From positions 1 through 64,000 of the forward strand of contig DATGFN010000013.1 of assembly GCA_035308965.1 (NCBI GenBank): a DNA stretch of 64,000 bases, given 5' to 3'. The notes beneath the pieces were generated by a model, which ran no database searches, was not told the origin of the DNA, and saw nothing but the letters and a program-made list of their open reading frames with translations. Shown piece by piece: positions 26,600 to 34,863 of the stretch (position 1 is the stretch's first letter; the number at the start of each line of letters is the position of its first letter). Both the position numbers and the translations under genes were made by a program. Origin of the DNA: DASYXZ01 sp035308965. Its GTDB lineage: Bacteria; Acidobacteriota; Terriglobia; UBA7540.

Positions 26600-27928
26600 T
26601 CAGCATGCGGCTCGTTCCGCAGCGGCCAGTGTGGACTCAATATCTTCATCCGAGTGGGCGGCAGAGAGGTACCATCGTCCGTCGGGGAGGACTAAGATCC
26701 CTTCATCAAGCAATGCCAGCGCGAAGTCGCTGTAAAGCGACTTATTCGCTGCCAGCGTCTCCCGATAATTTCGCGCTGGCTTTTCCATAAACGAGAGTTG
26801 AAAAACCGCTCCGAAGCCGGCTGTCACAATCCCGTGGCCTCGAGCCCGGAGCAACGTTTCAAGACCCGTGCGCAGCCGCTCACCGCGCTTGCTCAACCCC
26901 TCATAAATTGCGCCATGATCACGGGAGAGCACTTCCAGTGTGGCCTTCGCTGCGGCCAACGCGAGGGGATTGCCGTTCAAGGTCCCGGCGTGCACAACCT
27001 TTCCACATGCGACCAAGTCCATCCATTCAGACTTTCCTGCGAGCACGCTGACGGCGATTCCCGCACCGATTGCTTTGGCGTACGTTGCAAGATCGGGAGT
27101 CACGCCGTAGCAACCTTGCGCCCCGGACAGGTGCAGACGAAACCCCGTGATGACTTCGTCAAAAATCAACAGTGCTCCATGCTGTCGCGTGATGTCGCGC
27201 AGAAACTCGAGAAAACCCGGCTCCGGCGGGATGCAGCCGCCGTTGCAGAGCATCGGCTCACAGATTACGGCTGAAATTTCGGCGCTGTGGGTCGCGAACA
27301 GTTGTTCCACACTAGGCCGATCATTCCAGCTTGCGATTAACACGTCATCATGCGAGCGCTGCCCAACGCCCACGGGTATGGGGGCTCCCTTGGCGGCTTC
27401 GATTTCCGCAGGCGCCGGATGGTAGCTCACCAGGACGTTGTCAGCCCAACCATGGTAGTGGCCCTCGAATTTAAGGAATTTGCTCCTTTGGGTGGCCGCC
27501 CGGGCCAGACGAAGCGCCAACTGCACGATCTCAGTTCCGCTGTTGGCGAAGCAAACGAGATCGGCACAGGGGACCACACTGGTGATTATCTCCGCAGTCT
27601 CAAATTCCAGATCGTGCTGGGCTCCGAATGTGAAACCGCGACCGAGCTGTGCCGCAACGGCTTTGATGACCTCTTGCGGCGCATGCCCAAGAATTAAGGG
27701 GCCCCACGCTAATCCATAATCCAGATAGGAGTTACCGTCAACGTCCGCTACACGAGAGCCAAGCCCGGCAGTGAAATAGAGCGGGTACGGCCTCGCGGTA
27801 CGGCGCAACCCGCTGGACACGCCGCCAGCCAATGATTTCTGGGCGCGAACAAAACGTTCGAGGGACCCCTTTGTTTTATTCCGAATGCTCTGCTCTCTGT
27901 CAAAAGCGTTGAAGGATGTACCCGGCAT
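26600..27928 (-). CDS. Class III PLP aminotransferase, glutamate-1-semialdehyde aminomutase-like
   Basis: The start is taken as the ATG at 27928 (MPGTSFNAFDREQS, 442 aa); the open frame runs 13 codons further to a TTG, without support. Family motifs are LDYGLAWGPLILGHA near residue 80, CFANSGTEIVQLALRLARAA near 125, LIFDEVITGFR near 240 (Asp of the PLP pocket) and ATYAKAIGAGIAVSVLAGKS near 270 with the catalytic Lys. HAGTLNGNPLALAA follows. True HemL is usually in a haem context, which is missing here, so it is more likely a catabolic aminotransferase, possibly for beta-amino acids. A diverged family member lies at 34864-36168 in the same array. Confidence 0.85.
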   Translation of the reverse strand: MPGTSFNAFDREQSIRNKTKGSLERFVRAQKSLAGGVSSGLRRTARPYPLYFTAGLGSRVADVDGNSYLDYGLAWGPLILGHAPQEVIKAVAAQLGRGFTFGAQHDLEFETAEIITSVVPCADLVCFANSGTEIVQLALRLARAATQRSKFLKFEGHYHGWADNVLVSYHPAPAEIEAAKGAPIPVGVGQRSHDDVLIASWNDRPSVEQLFATHSAEISAVICEPMLCNGGCIPPEPGFLEFLRDITRQHGALLIFDEVITGFRLHLSGAQGCYGVTPDLATYAKAIGAGIAVSVLAGKSEWMDLVACGKVVHAGTLNGNPLALAAAKATLEVLSRDHGAIYEGLSKRGERLRTGLETLLRARGHGIVTAGFGAVFQLSFMEKPARNYRETLAANKSLYSDFALALLDEGILVLPDGRWYLSAAHSDEDIESTLAAAERAAC

Positions 27929-28014
27929 TTTTTTCTTTAATCCCCCATACCAAAAGGTCCAAGACAAAAATTGGAGACAAGAATGCGTCTCCCAGAGCCT
28001 CCCTCGCGTTGCTT

Positions 28015-28980
28015 TTACAACAACGAAAGACTCCCGGTCAGGAGGAACATGGCCGTACCAGGCTCAACCACCGGGAGTCCGCGGATTAGCACCACAACGC
28101 CTTTCGAGGGAGCGCGGAAAGTCTCAATTGTTTCTCCGTGTAGATCCACAATCCGTCCGAGTTCCTCGCCCGGGGTCACCTCTTGCAGTAACCCAACGTT
28201 CGGAATGAAAAAACCCCGCTTGGTAGCCAAAAGCGACGCATCGATATCTCCATCGCCGTACAAATGGGACCGCAAAGGCGTCGGGGGGGCGGTTCCCGGC
28301 AAGATCGAGAGGTGGCGCAACAGGTTTTGGATACCCACCGTGAACACATGCAAATCGTCAGGGTCTACACCGCCGCCTCCCCGCGCCTCTGTATAGAGCC
28401 ACGGAATGCCCCGCGCTTTGGCAAAGGAAATGGTTCGCCCCGGCGCGACATTAGGATGGGCCCAGATGACTTTCGCTCCGAAAGCCAGCGCAGCATCCCG
28501 GGAACGCGGATCATGTGCATCGTAGCCCACCATTGTCGGCATCAGCAGCTTGATTCCGGCACTGTGCAAATCAAGGAAGAAATCGGTAGGCCGGATGATC
28601 GATTCTGCGACATGATGCGCGATGGCAGAAGTCGGACCTGAGTTTAGGCTGCCGGGAAAGGACCGGGCCAGATTTCCGTCGTCCAAGGGACTGGTGCGTG
28701 CGCCGCTCCAGAATGCTGGTGGATTGGCCACTGGGACCGCAATCAAGTCGCCGTGCATCTGCTCAGGGTTCAACACTGCGTAGACATCCAAGATGGCGCG
28801 GACGCCCTCGAACTCATCGCCGTGCACCCCTGCCGTAACTACGAGCGTCTTGCCCGGCTGGGAACCGCGAACTAACAACACAGGCAGAGTCAGATCCTGC
28901 GCTGCGGGGCCGAGTTCCAGGTCCAGTGCATGCTTCTGGCCTCGGTTGAACTGGTTGGGATGGAAATCCTCAGGCCTCAT
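28015..28980 (-). CDS. Succinylglutamate desuccinylase/aspartoacylase-family zinc deacylase
   Basis: The 321-aa protein has the AstE/AspA (M14-like) zinc signature: TAGVHGDEFEGVRAI near residue 50 supplies His and Glu, and FFLDLHSAG near 135 supplies the second His. RSFPG near 107 and the C-terminal EVTPGEELGRIVD segment (barrel-sandwich-like tail) are also typical. Members remove acyl groups from N-acyl amino acids or act on related amides. It starts about 160 bases after the SDR gene of the same direction and is followed by the aminotransferase gene, so deacylation before transamination is an attractive order. The precise substrate is not visible in the sequence. Confidence 0.85.
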   Translation of the reverse strand: MRPEDFHPNQFNRGQKHALDLELGPAAQDLTLPVLLVRGSQPGKTLVVTAGVHGDEFEGVRAILDVYAVLNPEQMHGDLIAVPVANPPAFWSGARTSPLDDGNLARSFPGSLNSGPTSAIAHHVAESIIRPTDFFLDLHSAGIKLLMPTMVGYDAHDPRSRDAALAFGAKVIWAHPNVAPGRTISFAKARGIPWLYTEARGGGGVDPDDLHVFTVGIQNLLRHLSILPGTAPPTPLRSHLYGDGDIDASLLATKRGFFIPNVGLLQEVTPGEELGRIVDLHGETIETFRAPSKGVVVLIRGLPVVEPGTAMFLLTGSLSLL

Positions 28981-29139
28981 TATTCTCTACCCAGAACCCA
29001 TTCGTGCCGGGCTTGCCCCCAAGGCTGCCTCTTCCCGCAGGGATGGCTCGCGCAAAGGCCAGCGGCTCGCCGAGTCACCGATGATGGTGATGATCTCCCC
29101 CCGGGAGTTATTTTCAGGTGAGTCTCGAACCTTGCCTTT

Positions 29140-29904
29140 TCAATACGTCAGGAAACCGCCATCCACCAGGAGAGTCGTCCCCGTAACGAATCGGGCTTCA
29201 TCGGATACAAGATATGCGACCGCGTGCCCAATGTCCTCGGGATGCCCCCGGCGGCCAAGAGGTGTGACGCGAGGGTAGCGTCCGGACGCGCCGCCATGCT
29301 GCTTGTCTTCCGTGATCGTCGCGCTCGCCTCGGTGTAGATGTCACCGGGCGCAACGCAATTCACCCTGATGTTGTAAGGGGCCAGTTCGAGCGCCATCGA
29401 CTTCGCAAGCGACACCTGGGCTGCCTTGGTCGCGCAATAGAGGCTCGCGAATTCCTGCGCAGCGTAAGCTCCGACGGAAGAGATGTGAACAATGTTACCG
29501 CCTCGCCCGGCTTCTGTCATGCGCTTGGCCACCGCCTGTGAACAGTAGAAAGTGCCTTTCAAGTTCACGTCGACGATCTGATCGACCTTGGCCGGCGGGC
29601 AATCCAGCATCGGAGAAACAACGGGCATCCCTGTAAGGCTGGAATTATTGACCAAGATATCGACCTGGCCGAAACGTTCAAGTGTGGCGTCAACCAGCCG
29701 CTGGACCTCGGCGTAATCGCTGATGTCGACGCTCAAGGCCAGAGTCTCCGCGTCGGCAAGTTGGGTCACAGCGCGCTCGACCATCTCAAGCCGGCGTTGG
29801 GCCAACACCAGTCTGATGCCTTTGCTGGCCAGCACGCGCGCGATGCCGAAACCGATTCCCGTTCCGCCGCCAGTAATGATGGCGACTTTTCCTGCCAGGC
29901 TCAT
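29140..29904 (-). CDS. Short-chain dehydrogenase/reductase
   Basis: A classical 254-aa SDR. TGGGTGIGFGIA is the Rossmann motif near residue 11, NNSS replaces NNAG near 87, Ser lies in HISSVGAYA and the Tyr-Lys pair in YCATKAAQ. It ends LLVDGGFLTY. The start codon overlaps the stop of the M81 peptidase gene by four bases (ATGA), which indicates translational coupling. It should act on a hydroxyl or keto intermediate of the same pathway with NAD(P). Its sequence is clearly different from the SDRs at 4971, 15324 and 23791, so these are not recent duplicates. Confidence 0.85.
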   Translation of the reverse strand: MSLAGKVAIITGGGTGIGFGIARVLASKGIRLVLAQRRLEMVERAVTQLADAETLALSVDISDYAEVQRLVDATLERFGQVDILVNNSSLTGMPVVSPMLDCPPAKVDQIVDVNLKGTFYCSQAVAKRMTEAGRGGNIVHISSVGAYAAQEFASLYCATKAAQVSLAKSMALELAPYNIRVNCVAPGDIYTEASATITEDKQHGGASGRYPRVTPLGRRGHPEDIGHAVAYLVSDEARFVTGTTLLVDGGFLTY

Positions 29905-31364
29905 AGGGAGTCCAGGGGGTACATGGGCCTCTTCAGCCGCTTGTAGGAAAACCGGCGCACGTCAGCGGCAGCGAGACCAGGAGTGTCCACTTCAATGATC
30001 CTGCGCGCAATGGGGGCGTACGCGGCACGAAAGGCGATGGCGGCCTTGACCACTATGATCCGCAAGTGAGTGGGTTCGATGCCGAGAGCACGCAGTTGCT
30101 GTAGGTTCCACATAGGCATCCGACGCTCCGTAACCACCACCAGAACTCCTTCCGTATCTATGACGGCGGTACGCCCCTGGTCGTCCACGACTCCGTCGCG
30201 CATCGGTCCAATGTTGCGGAAAATGCCGTCACTGAGCGTGCGCACTACGCCTTCGATCTCCACGGGTTCCCCATGGAGCTGGTCTGTTTTGCCGCCGACT
30301 TTCAGCCGCACGCGCTCGCGAACTCCCGCCGCGGTCGAACAGGCTACCGCCTCGGGATCTGGAAGCAGAAGCAGGGCGCCCTGAGCCCTCCGTTTCAGCA
30401 ATTCGGCCAGGAGCACGGTGCCGTCTCCCGGCGTTCCCGCTCCCAAGTTGTCACCAACGTCCACGAGAACGGTCAGCCCGCAGGGCTCTGCCAACGCCTG
30501 GCGCACAGCCTCTTCCGGACCAGGAAGGGAGACCTGGAATTCCGCGCGCCGCTGCCAGACGAAGTCGGCTACCGCCTCTGCGGCATTGCGCGCTGCGTCA
30601 ACTTCCTCTCGTGCCACTGCAAGCACTGAGAACCCGGCATCTGGGACGTCCGCATAAGAGAACCCTGCCGCCACCGTAATACTCACGATCCCGGGTTTTT
30701 TCTCGAACTCGTGCGCCATGGCGATTGCGTCGGCCATCGGCGGGCTCTCCGTCAGTTGCCGTAGAATGTGGGGCAGTAACGGACGACGCGCCAACCACAT
30801 GCGCGGGCGCATGCCGCCTCGCAGCATGCCGAACAAGATATTCGCAGCCTCAAATCCGCGTTCGGTTTGGTCTATATGAGGGTAGGTGTCGTAACCGACA
30901 ATCGCATCAGGCCAGCGAAGCATTTCCTCGGTGAAATTGGCGTGGTAATCCGTCGTGACCACCAGGGGTATATTCCGACCGACACTTTCCCTTGTCCGTT
31001 TTAGGATCTCTCCATCAGCATCAGCAAAGGATCGAGCGACCATGGCGCCATGGAGGGAAAGCAATACCCCGTCCAAAGGAGCGGCAGCCTCAAGCCGGCA
31101 GGTCAATTCGTTGGCAAGCGTCTCAAATGCTTCAACGGTAAGTGCCCCTGAGGGCATGCCCCAAGCCATTATTGTGGGGACCGGTTCGAATCCGAATCGC
31201 TCCGCTCCTTCCAAAAAGCCGCCCATTTCCGAACAAGTTCCGCGCCAATGAGTGAGAATTTCCGCACCGTAGTGCAAGTCCTTTTCGGCGAACCTCTCCA
31301 CGGTCATCGGTTGTGAGAAGAAGGTGTTCGACTCGTGATAGATTCCGCCGACGGCTACACGCAT
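29901..31364 (-). CDS. M81-family metallopeptidase (MlrC, microcystinase C-like)
   Basis: The 487-aa protein shows M81 signatures throughout: MRVAVGGIYHESNTFFSQP at the N-terminus, WGMPSGALTVEAFE, LLSLHGAMVARSFADADGE (His near residue 105), VTTDYHANFTEEM and GYDTYPHIDQTERGFEAA near residue 160. The C-terminal MlrC domain has DVGDNLGAGTPGDGTVLL. The best-studied member cleaves linear microcystin next to the beta-amino acid Adda, but most members are of unknown substrate. The gene overlaps the upstream PLP enzyme gene by 10 bases and the downstream SDR by 4, so it is firmly part of the operon. It probably hydrolyses an amide bond in an unusual amino-acid derivative. Confidence 0.9.
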   Translation of the reverse strand: MRVAVGGIYHESNTFFSQPMTVERFAEKDLHYGAEILTHWRGTCSEMGGFLEGAERFGFEPVPTIMAWGMPSGALTVEAFETLANELTCRLEAAAPLDGVLLSLHGAMVARSFADADGEILKRTRESVGRNIPLVVTTDYHANFTEEMLRWPDAIVGYDTYPHIDQTERGFEAANILFGMLRGGMRPRMWLARRPLLPHILRQLTESPPMADAIAMAHEFEKKPGIVSITVAAGFSYADVPDAGFSVLAVAREEVDAARNAAEAVADFVWQRRAEFQVSLPGPEEAVRQALAEPCGLTVLVDVGDNLGAGTPGDGTVLLAELLKRRAQGALLLLPDPEAVACSTAAGVRERVRLKVGGKTDQLHGEPVEIEGVVRTLSDGIFRNIGPMRDGVVDDQGRTAVIDTEGVLVVVTERRMPMWNLQQLRALGIEPTHLRIIVVKAAIAFRAAYAPIARRIIEVDTPGLAAADVRRFSYKRLKRPMYPLDSL

Positions 31365-32398
31365 GATGGAATGATCTCTGAAAGGGAGTGCTCGAGCTCA
31401 GCTTCCTCGATTAATACGGTAGCGTGCTGAATCGCGAGCCGACGCACCGAGTCCGGATCCTTGAATCCGTGCCCCGTAACGAGGCAGATCACGGTGTCAT
31501 CCCGGCGGACCGTTCCGTCGCCGAGCGCACGGCGCAAACCGGCAAGCGCCGCTGCTCCCGCTGGTTCGCTGTAGATGCCCTCCTGATCGAGCATCATGCG
31601 CTGGGCCTCAAATACCTCCTCATCACTGACAGCGAATCCCCTTCCGCCGGCATTGCGGAGATGCTCGAGCGCAAGGCTTGCGTCGATGTCAAAAGGCACA
31701 GCCAGGCCGCTGACGCGCGTTGTGCTCTCGACCATCCGGATCTCGTTGTCTCCTCGGTCGAACGCAGCCACAACCGTGGAGCAGCCCTGTGGTTGCACGG
31801 CATGCACACGCAGCTTGGAAGCGGATTCCTTTCGAAAGCCGCGGCAAACTGCTGTGAATAGTCCTCCGCCGCCGACCGGGACGAACACGTGATCGATGCC
31901 CGATGCACACTGCTCCAAGAGTTCCTTGGCGATTGGTTCCACGCCGGCCATACCCTCGGGGCAATACCGATAAGCTGAAACCACCAGCGGCAACGCGCGT
32001 TCTACAGCAAGCTTGGAGAGCCTGCGGTATACGTTCTGTGTAACCGCAGGTGACGTGATGAAGTCCCTTACACGGAAGACGCGCGCCCCATGCGCCTGCA
32101 TCTGTTCCAACTTGCCGGCGGGAACATGCTGACTGACGAGAATCGCGCAAGTGAGGCCATATCGGGCGCAGTAAGCGGCCAGAGAGGAACCTGTATTGCC
32201 GGAGGATGTTGCCACGCAGGCGCGCGTCCCCAAACGCAGCATTCTAGCCACCTCGGCGCTGATGAAGCGGTCTTTGTACGAACCGGAGGGATTGCAAATC
32301 TCCAGCTTAAAAAAGAGTCTGGACAAGCCCAGGGAGGCCCCGAGCCTTGCACTTGCGACAAGCGGCGTACCTCCCTCGCCTAATGTGACCCGGACCAT
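31355..32398 (-). CDS. PLP-dependent threonine synthase/dehydratase-like enzyme (fold type II)
   Basis: At 347 aa it is close to threonine synthases and diaminopropionate or threonine lyases. The PLP lysine lies in NPSGSYKDRFI near residue 42, the phosphate/substrate loop in SSGNTGSSLAAYCARYG, and a glycine-rich PLP-phosphate loop in FVPVGGGGLFTA near residue 192. No homoserine kinase or aspartate-pathway gene is nearby, so a catabolic beta- or gamma-elimination is more likely than threonine biosynthesis. The start shares one base with the stop of the metallo-hydrolase gene, and the end overlaps the M81 gene by 10 bases. The substrate is not identified. Confidence 0.85.
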   Translation of the reverse strand: MVRVTLGEGGTPLVASARLGASLGLSRLFFKLEICNPSGSYKDRFISAEVARMLRLGTRACVATSSGNTGSSLAAYCARYGLTCAILVSQHVPAGKLEQMQAHGARVFRVRDFITSPAVTQNVYRRLSKLAVERALPLVVSAYRYCPEGMAGVEPIAKELLEQCASGIDHVFVPVGGGGLFTAVCRGFRKESASKLRVHAVQPQGCSTVVAAFDRGDNEIRMVESTTRVSGLAVPFDIDASLALEHLRNAGGRGFAVSDEEVFEAQRMMLDQEGIYSEPAGAAALAGLRRALGDGTVRRDDTVICLVTGHGFKDPDSVRRLAIQHATVLIEEAELEHSLSEIIPSCV

Positions 32399-33147
32399 CA
32401 GAAAATCAAGTCTCCTTGTCCAATTTGTCTAGGCATAAAACCCTTCCCAACCTGCTCGATGGCAGAGTCGATGTGCCGTTGGCCGCCACGCAACGTAAAG
32501 AGGCCGTGGCCCGGGAACAGGCCCTCTACAGCCAGCCCTTTAAGTTTGTGCAGGTCGGCACGGTATCCGCTCATCCCTGAGTCTTCAAAATTAATTACGC
32601 CCAGGACGCCTCCATAGAAGACAACATCACCCGTGAAGAGCCACCTCTGCCCATCCACCTCGGTCAGGAAGCAAAACGAGTCGCGGCTATGCCCGCGAAC
32701 GTGAATCGCAGTAAAACGGAGTCCCGCAGCCTCGAACTCCTCCCCATCCCGGACGCGTCGATCAACTGGACAGGGCGAAAACCTGTAGTCAGCAGGGTAG
32801 ATACCCCTCTCGCGCGCCGCGCGCAGGCCGGTAGATACGTCGTCAGCGCGCTCCAGGGCCACACTGCTATGCTCGGGCGTGATTACCCTGCAGTGCGTGT
32901 TCGCCCGAAAGGAGGCTGCCCCTCCACAGTGGTCGAGATGGCAATGGGTGATTGCGATGGTTTCTACCGCTTCGGTCCCGAAGTCCGCGGACAGGTTGGC
33001 GAGCATCTGATCGGTGTGCGTGCCTGCGCCGCCGTCGATCAAAACCACCCCTGCGGGCCCTTGCAAGGCATACACATGACAGTCGAGTGGCCCTGAAATC
33101 CCGAATTGGAGGCTACCGACAAGCGCCAGCGAGGATGTTAACCGCAT
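32398..33147 (-). CDS. MBL-fold metallo-hydrolase
   Basis: The 249-aa protein has the beta-lactamase-superfamily zinc motif THCHLDHCGGAA (HxHxDH, near residue 66), HVRGHSRDSFCFL with the third-ligand His, LFTGDVVFYGG with the bridging Asp, and FPGHGLFTLRGG with the last His. It resembles glyoxalase-II-like hydrolases of thioesters or lactones. There is no signal peptide, so it is cytoplasmic. The stop shares a base with the start of the PLP enzyme gene, showing tight coupling. In this array it might open a lactone or hydrolyse an ester of the degraded compound; that is inference. Confidence 0.88.
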   Translation of the reverse strand: MRLTSSLALVGSLQFGISGPLDCHVYALQGPAGVVLIDGGAGTHTDQMLANLSADFGTEAVETIAITHCHLDHCGGAASFRANTHCRVITPEHSSVALERADDVSTGLRAARERGIYPADYRFSPCPVDRRVRDGEEFEAAGLRFTAIHVRGHSRDSFCFLTEVDGQRWLFTGDVVFYGGVLGVINFEDSGMSGYRADLHKLKGLAVEGLFPGHGLFTLRGGQRHIDSAIEQVGKGFMPRQIGQGDLIF

Positions 33148-33227
33148 CGTGGTCCACGGGGATCAATTGCCATCGCTTGATTACATTAGATTCCGTATCT
33201 CGCTCAGTTCTTTGTATGACCATCTTG

Positions 33228-34046
33228 TCACAGTTCGCTTCCCAAAAGTCGCGACGTCCCGTTGGTCTGGCTTAGAGTAAGACGCCCAAATTCCTTGAAC
33301 GCGTTTTCGAAACCGCGCACTAGAAAGACATGATCGACACCACAAACGACCATACGAGCACCCCGCTCTAGCGCTGACTGAGCAGCTTCCGGTGTTCCCG
33401 CGGGAATTCCCCACCATTTACCTGACTTGGCTGCCGCCGCGGCGACTCTATCTATCGCCCCTTGAACGGTCGGATGGCCAAATTGCATAGGGACCCCATA
33501 GCTGATAGTAAGATCGGCGGGGCCTACAAACAGCAGATCAACCCCTTCTAGGCCCGCAATCTCCTCTACACACTCTACCGCCTCCCGATCTTCGATCTGA
33601 AGCGCCAGAAAAGTCTCTTTATTGCTATGCTCCAAATACTCTAAAGGATCGGCAAGCATATAATCGGCATCAACTCCTGCGCCGTCGAATCCCCGTTTAC
33701 CCAGGGGAGGAAAACGTGTCCACTCCACCCACTGACGAGCTTCCTCAACGCTGCGGCAATGAGGCACCATAATGCCGTTGGCTCCAAATTCCAGAGCCCG
33801 CATTGGACTGGTATATCCCGTCTTCAGAATTCGCACCATCAAATCCATCTTCGTAGCGCGGCAGGCTAGAGATATCCCGCCAATTGCGTCGTAGCCGAAA
33901 GGACGATGTTCCATATCCAGCCAAACCAAATCAAAACCAAACTTCCCAACCAGTTCGGTAAGCCAAGGATCGATGACCCTTGAAATTGCGGCCACTCGCA
34001 CGAAATCCCCCGCACGCAGCTTGGCTAAAACCCTGCTAGCGATCAC
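33228..34046 (-). CDS. HpcH/HpaI-family class II aldolase
   Basis: The start is placed at a GTG (34046) because GGAGG lies five bases before it; ATGs at 34058 and 34079 are in frame alternatives that add 4 and 11 residues. Barrel motifs are LVWLDMEHRPFGYDAIGG, GIMVPHCRSVEEARQWV, and the metal ligands Glu in LALQIEDREAVE and Asp in LFVGPADLTISYG. It overlaps the end of the unknown gene upstream. Such enzymes catalyse retro-aldol cleavage of 2-keto-3-deoxy or 4-hydroxy-2-oxo acids, giving pyruvate or a related oxoacid. It differs considerably from the family member at 16356-17165, so it likely has its own substrate. Confidence 0.85.
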   Translation of the reverse strand: MIASRVLAKLRAGDFVRVAAISRVIDPWLTELVGKFGFDLVWLDMEHRPFGYDAIGGISLACRATKMDLMVRILKTGYTSPMRALEFGANGIMVPHCRSVEEARQWVEWTRFPPLGKRGFDGAGVDADYMLADPLEYLEHSNKETFLALQIEDREAVECVEEIAGLEGVDLLFVGPADLTISYGVPMQFGHPTVQGAIDRVAAAAAKSGKWWGIPAGTPEAAQSALERGARMVVCGVDHVFLVRGFENAFKEFGRLTLSQTNGTSRLLGSEL

Positions 34047-34758
34047 GGTAGCCTCCATCAAACTCGATCCGTATCTCATCCATCAATACATAACCCTCCG
34101 GCAACCGCGATCGCCAAACCGGGTAATCTTTCTCGGGTCGAAGGATATGCGGGTCGCCATCAAGGTGTCCCATGGGAGCCACGATAAGTGGAAAAAGAAC
34201 AAGCATGATATTGGCATTGACGTCCCGCAGTATCGTCAAAAAATCGATTTCTCCGTAGTTCATCTGCCGGTCATGCCGGGAGCCAAGGCAGGTCCAGAGC
34301 TTGGGATCCGGAGCTGCGATGATCGTCTGCTCGGTCCATTCGGGCGTAACTACCAGAGGATGACCCGTCAGCATCCAGCCTGACGCGATGTTTCCAATCT
34401 TGCCCTGCACAAGCAGCACCAAGCTTGCCCCGCGCAACTCTAATTCACCCTTGAGACGAACCGATAATTTAGCGTTGGTAAAATCGGTGGGGAAGTTCCC
34501 CTCCACAAAACGGTTGGCACGAGCTACTTCCATGTACAATTCGGTGAATACCTGGACACCGCTCGTCATCAGGCAGTAGAGCATGTGGAGATATCCCGCC
34601 CCCGGAGGCGCGTGATTGTAGTCAATCCACCAGGGGCTGCGCGAGATGGCCGCGCTGTCGCGGATCTCAAGCGGTGCGGGTCCCTTAAGGTTGCTGATCC
34701 ACCCGAACCAGCCGCCGGGGCCCTTGTCAAAAGTCTCGATATAGGTCTTTTGCTGCAC
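34036..34758 (-). CDS. Protein of unknown function, beta-rich, possibly carbohydrate-binding
   Basis: I do not recognise this 240-aa protein. The start is a GTG at 34758 with AAGGGAG about seven bases upstream. It has no signal peptide and no transmembrane helix. The opening ETFDKGPGGWFGWISN, followed later by AKLSVRLKGELELRGASLVL and WTEQTIIAAPD, reads like a jelly-roll (concanavalin or carbohydrate-binding-like) fold, the kind often seen in secreted glycosidases. Its place inside a cytoplasmic catabolic operon, overlapping the aldolase gene, is therefore odd. It could be a cytoplasmic binding or isomerase-like jelly-roll protein. Real coding status is supported by length, start site and coupling with the next gene. 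Confidence 0.6.
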   Translation of the reverse strand: MQQKTYIETFDKGPGGWFGWISNLKGPAPLEIRDSAAISRSPWWIDYNHAPPGAGYLHMLYCLMTSGVQVFTELYMEVARANRFVEGNFPTDFTNAKLSVRLKGELELRGASLVLLVQGKIGNIASGWMLTGHPLVVTPEWTEQTIIAAPDPKLWTCLGSRHDRQMNYGEIDFLTILRDVNANIMLVLFPLIVAPMGHLDGDPHILRPEKDYPVWRSRLPEGYVLMDEIRIEFDGGYRDR

Positions 34759-34863
34759 GTTCGCTCCCTTAGAGTGTGAAGATTGGATGTGAGATCGCCT
34801 TTCGCAAAAGTCGTCTCTCAGCTTTCAAGGCGATTCTTAGAAGGCGCTTCAGGAACTCGAAGA

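Noticed and set aside
26600..27928. Assignment as haem-biosynthetic HemL
   Set aside because: No haem or tetrapyrrole genes are nearby, a second divergent copy is in the same array, and the context is catabolic.
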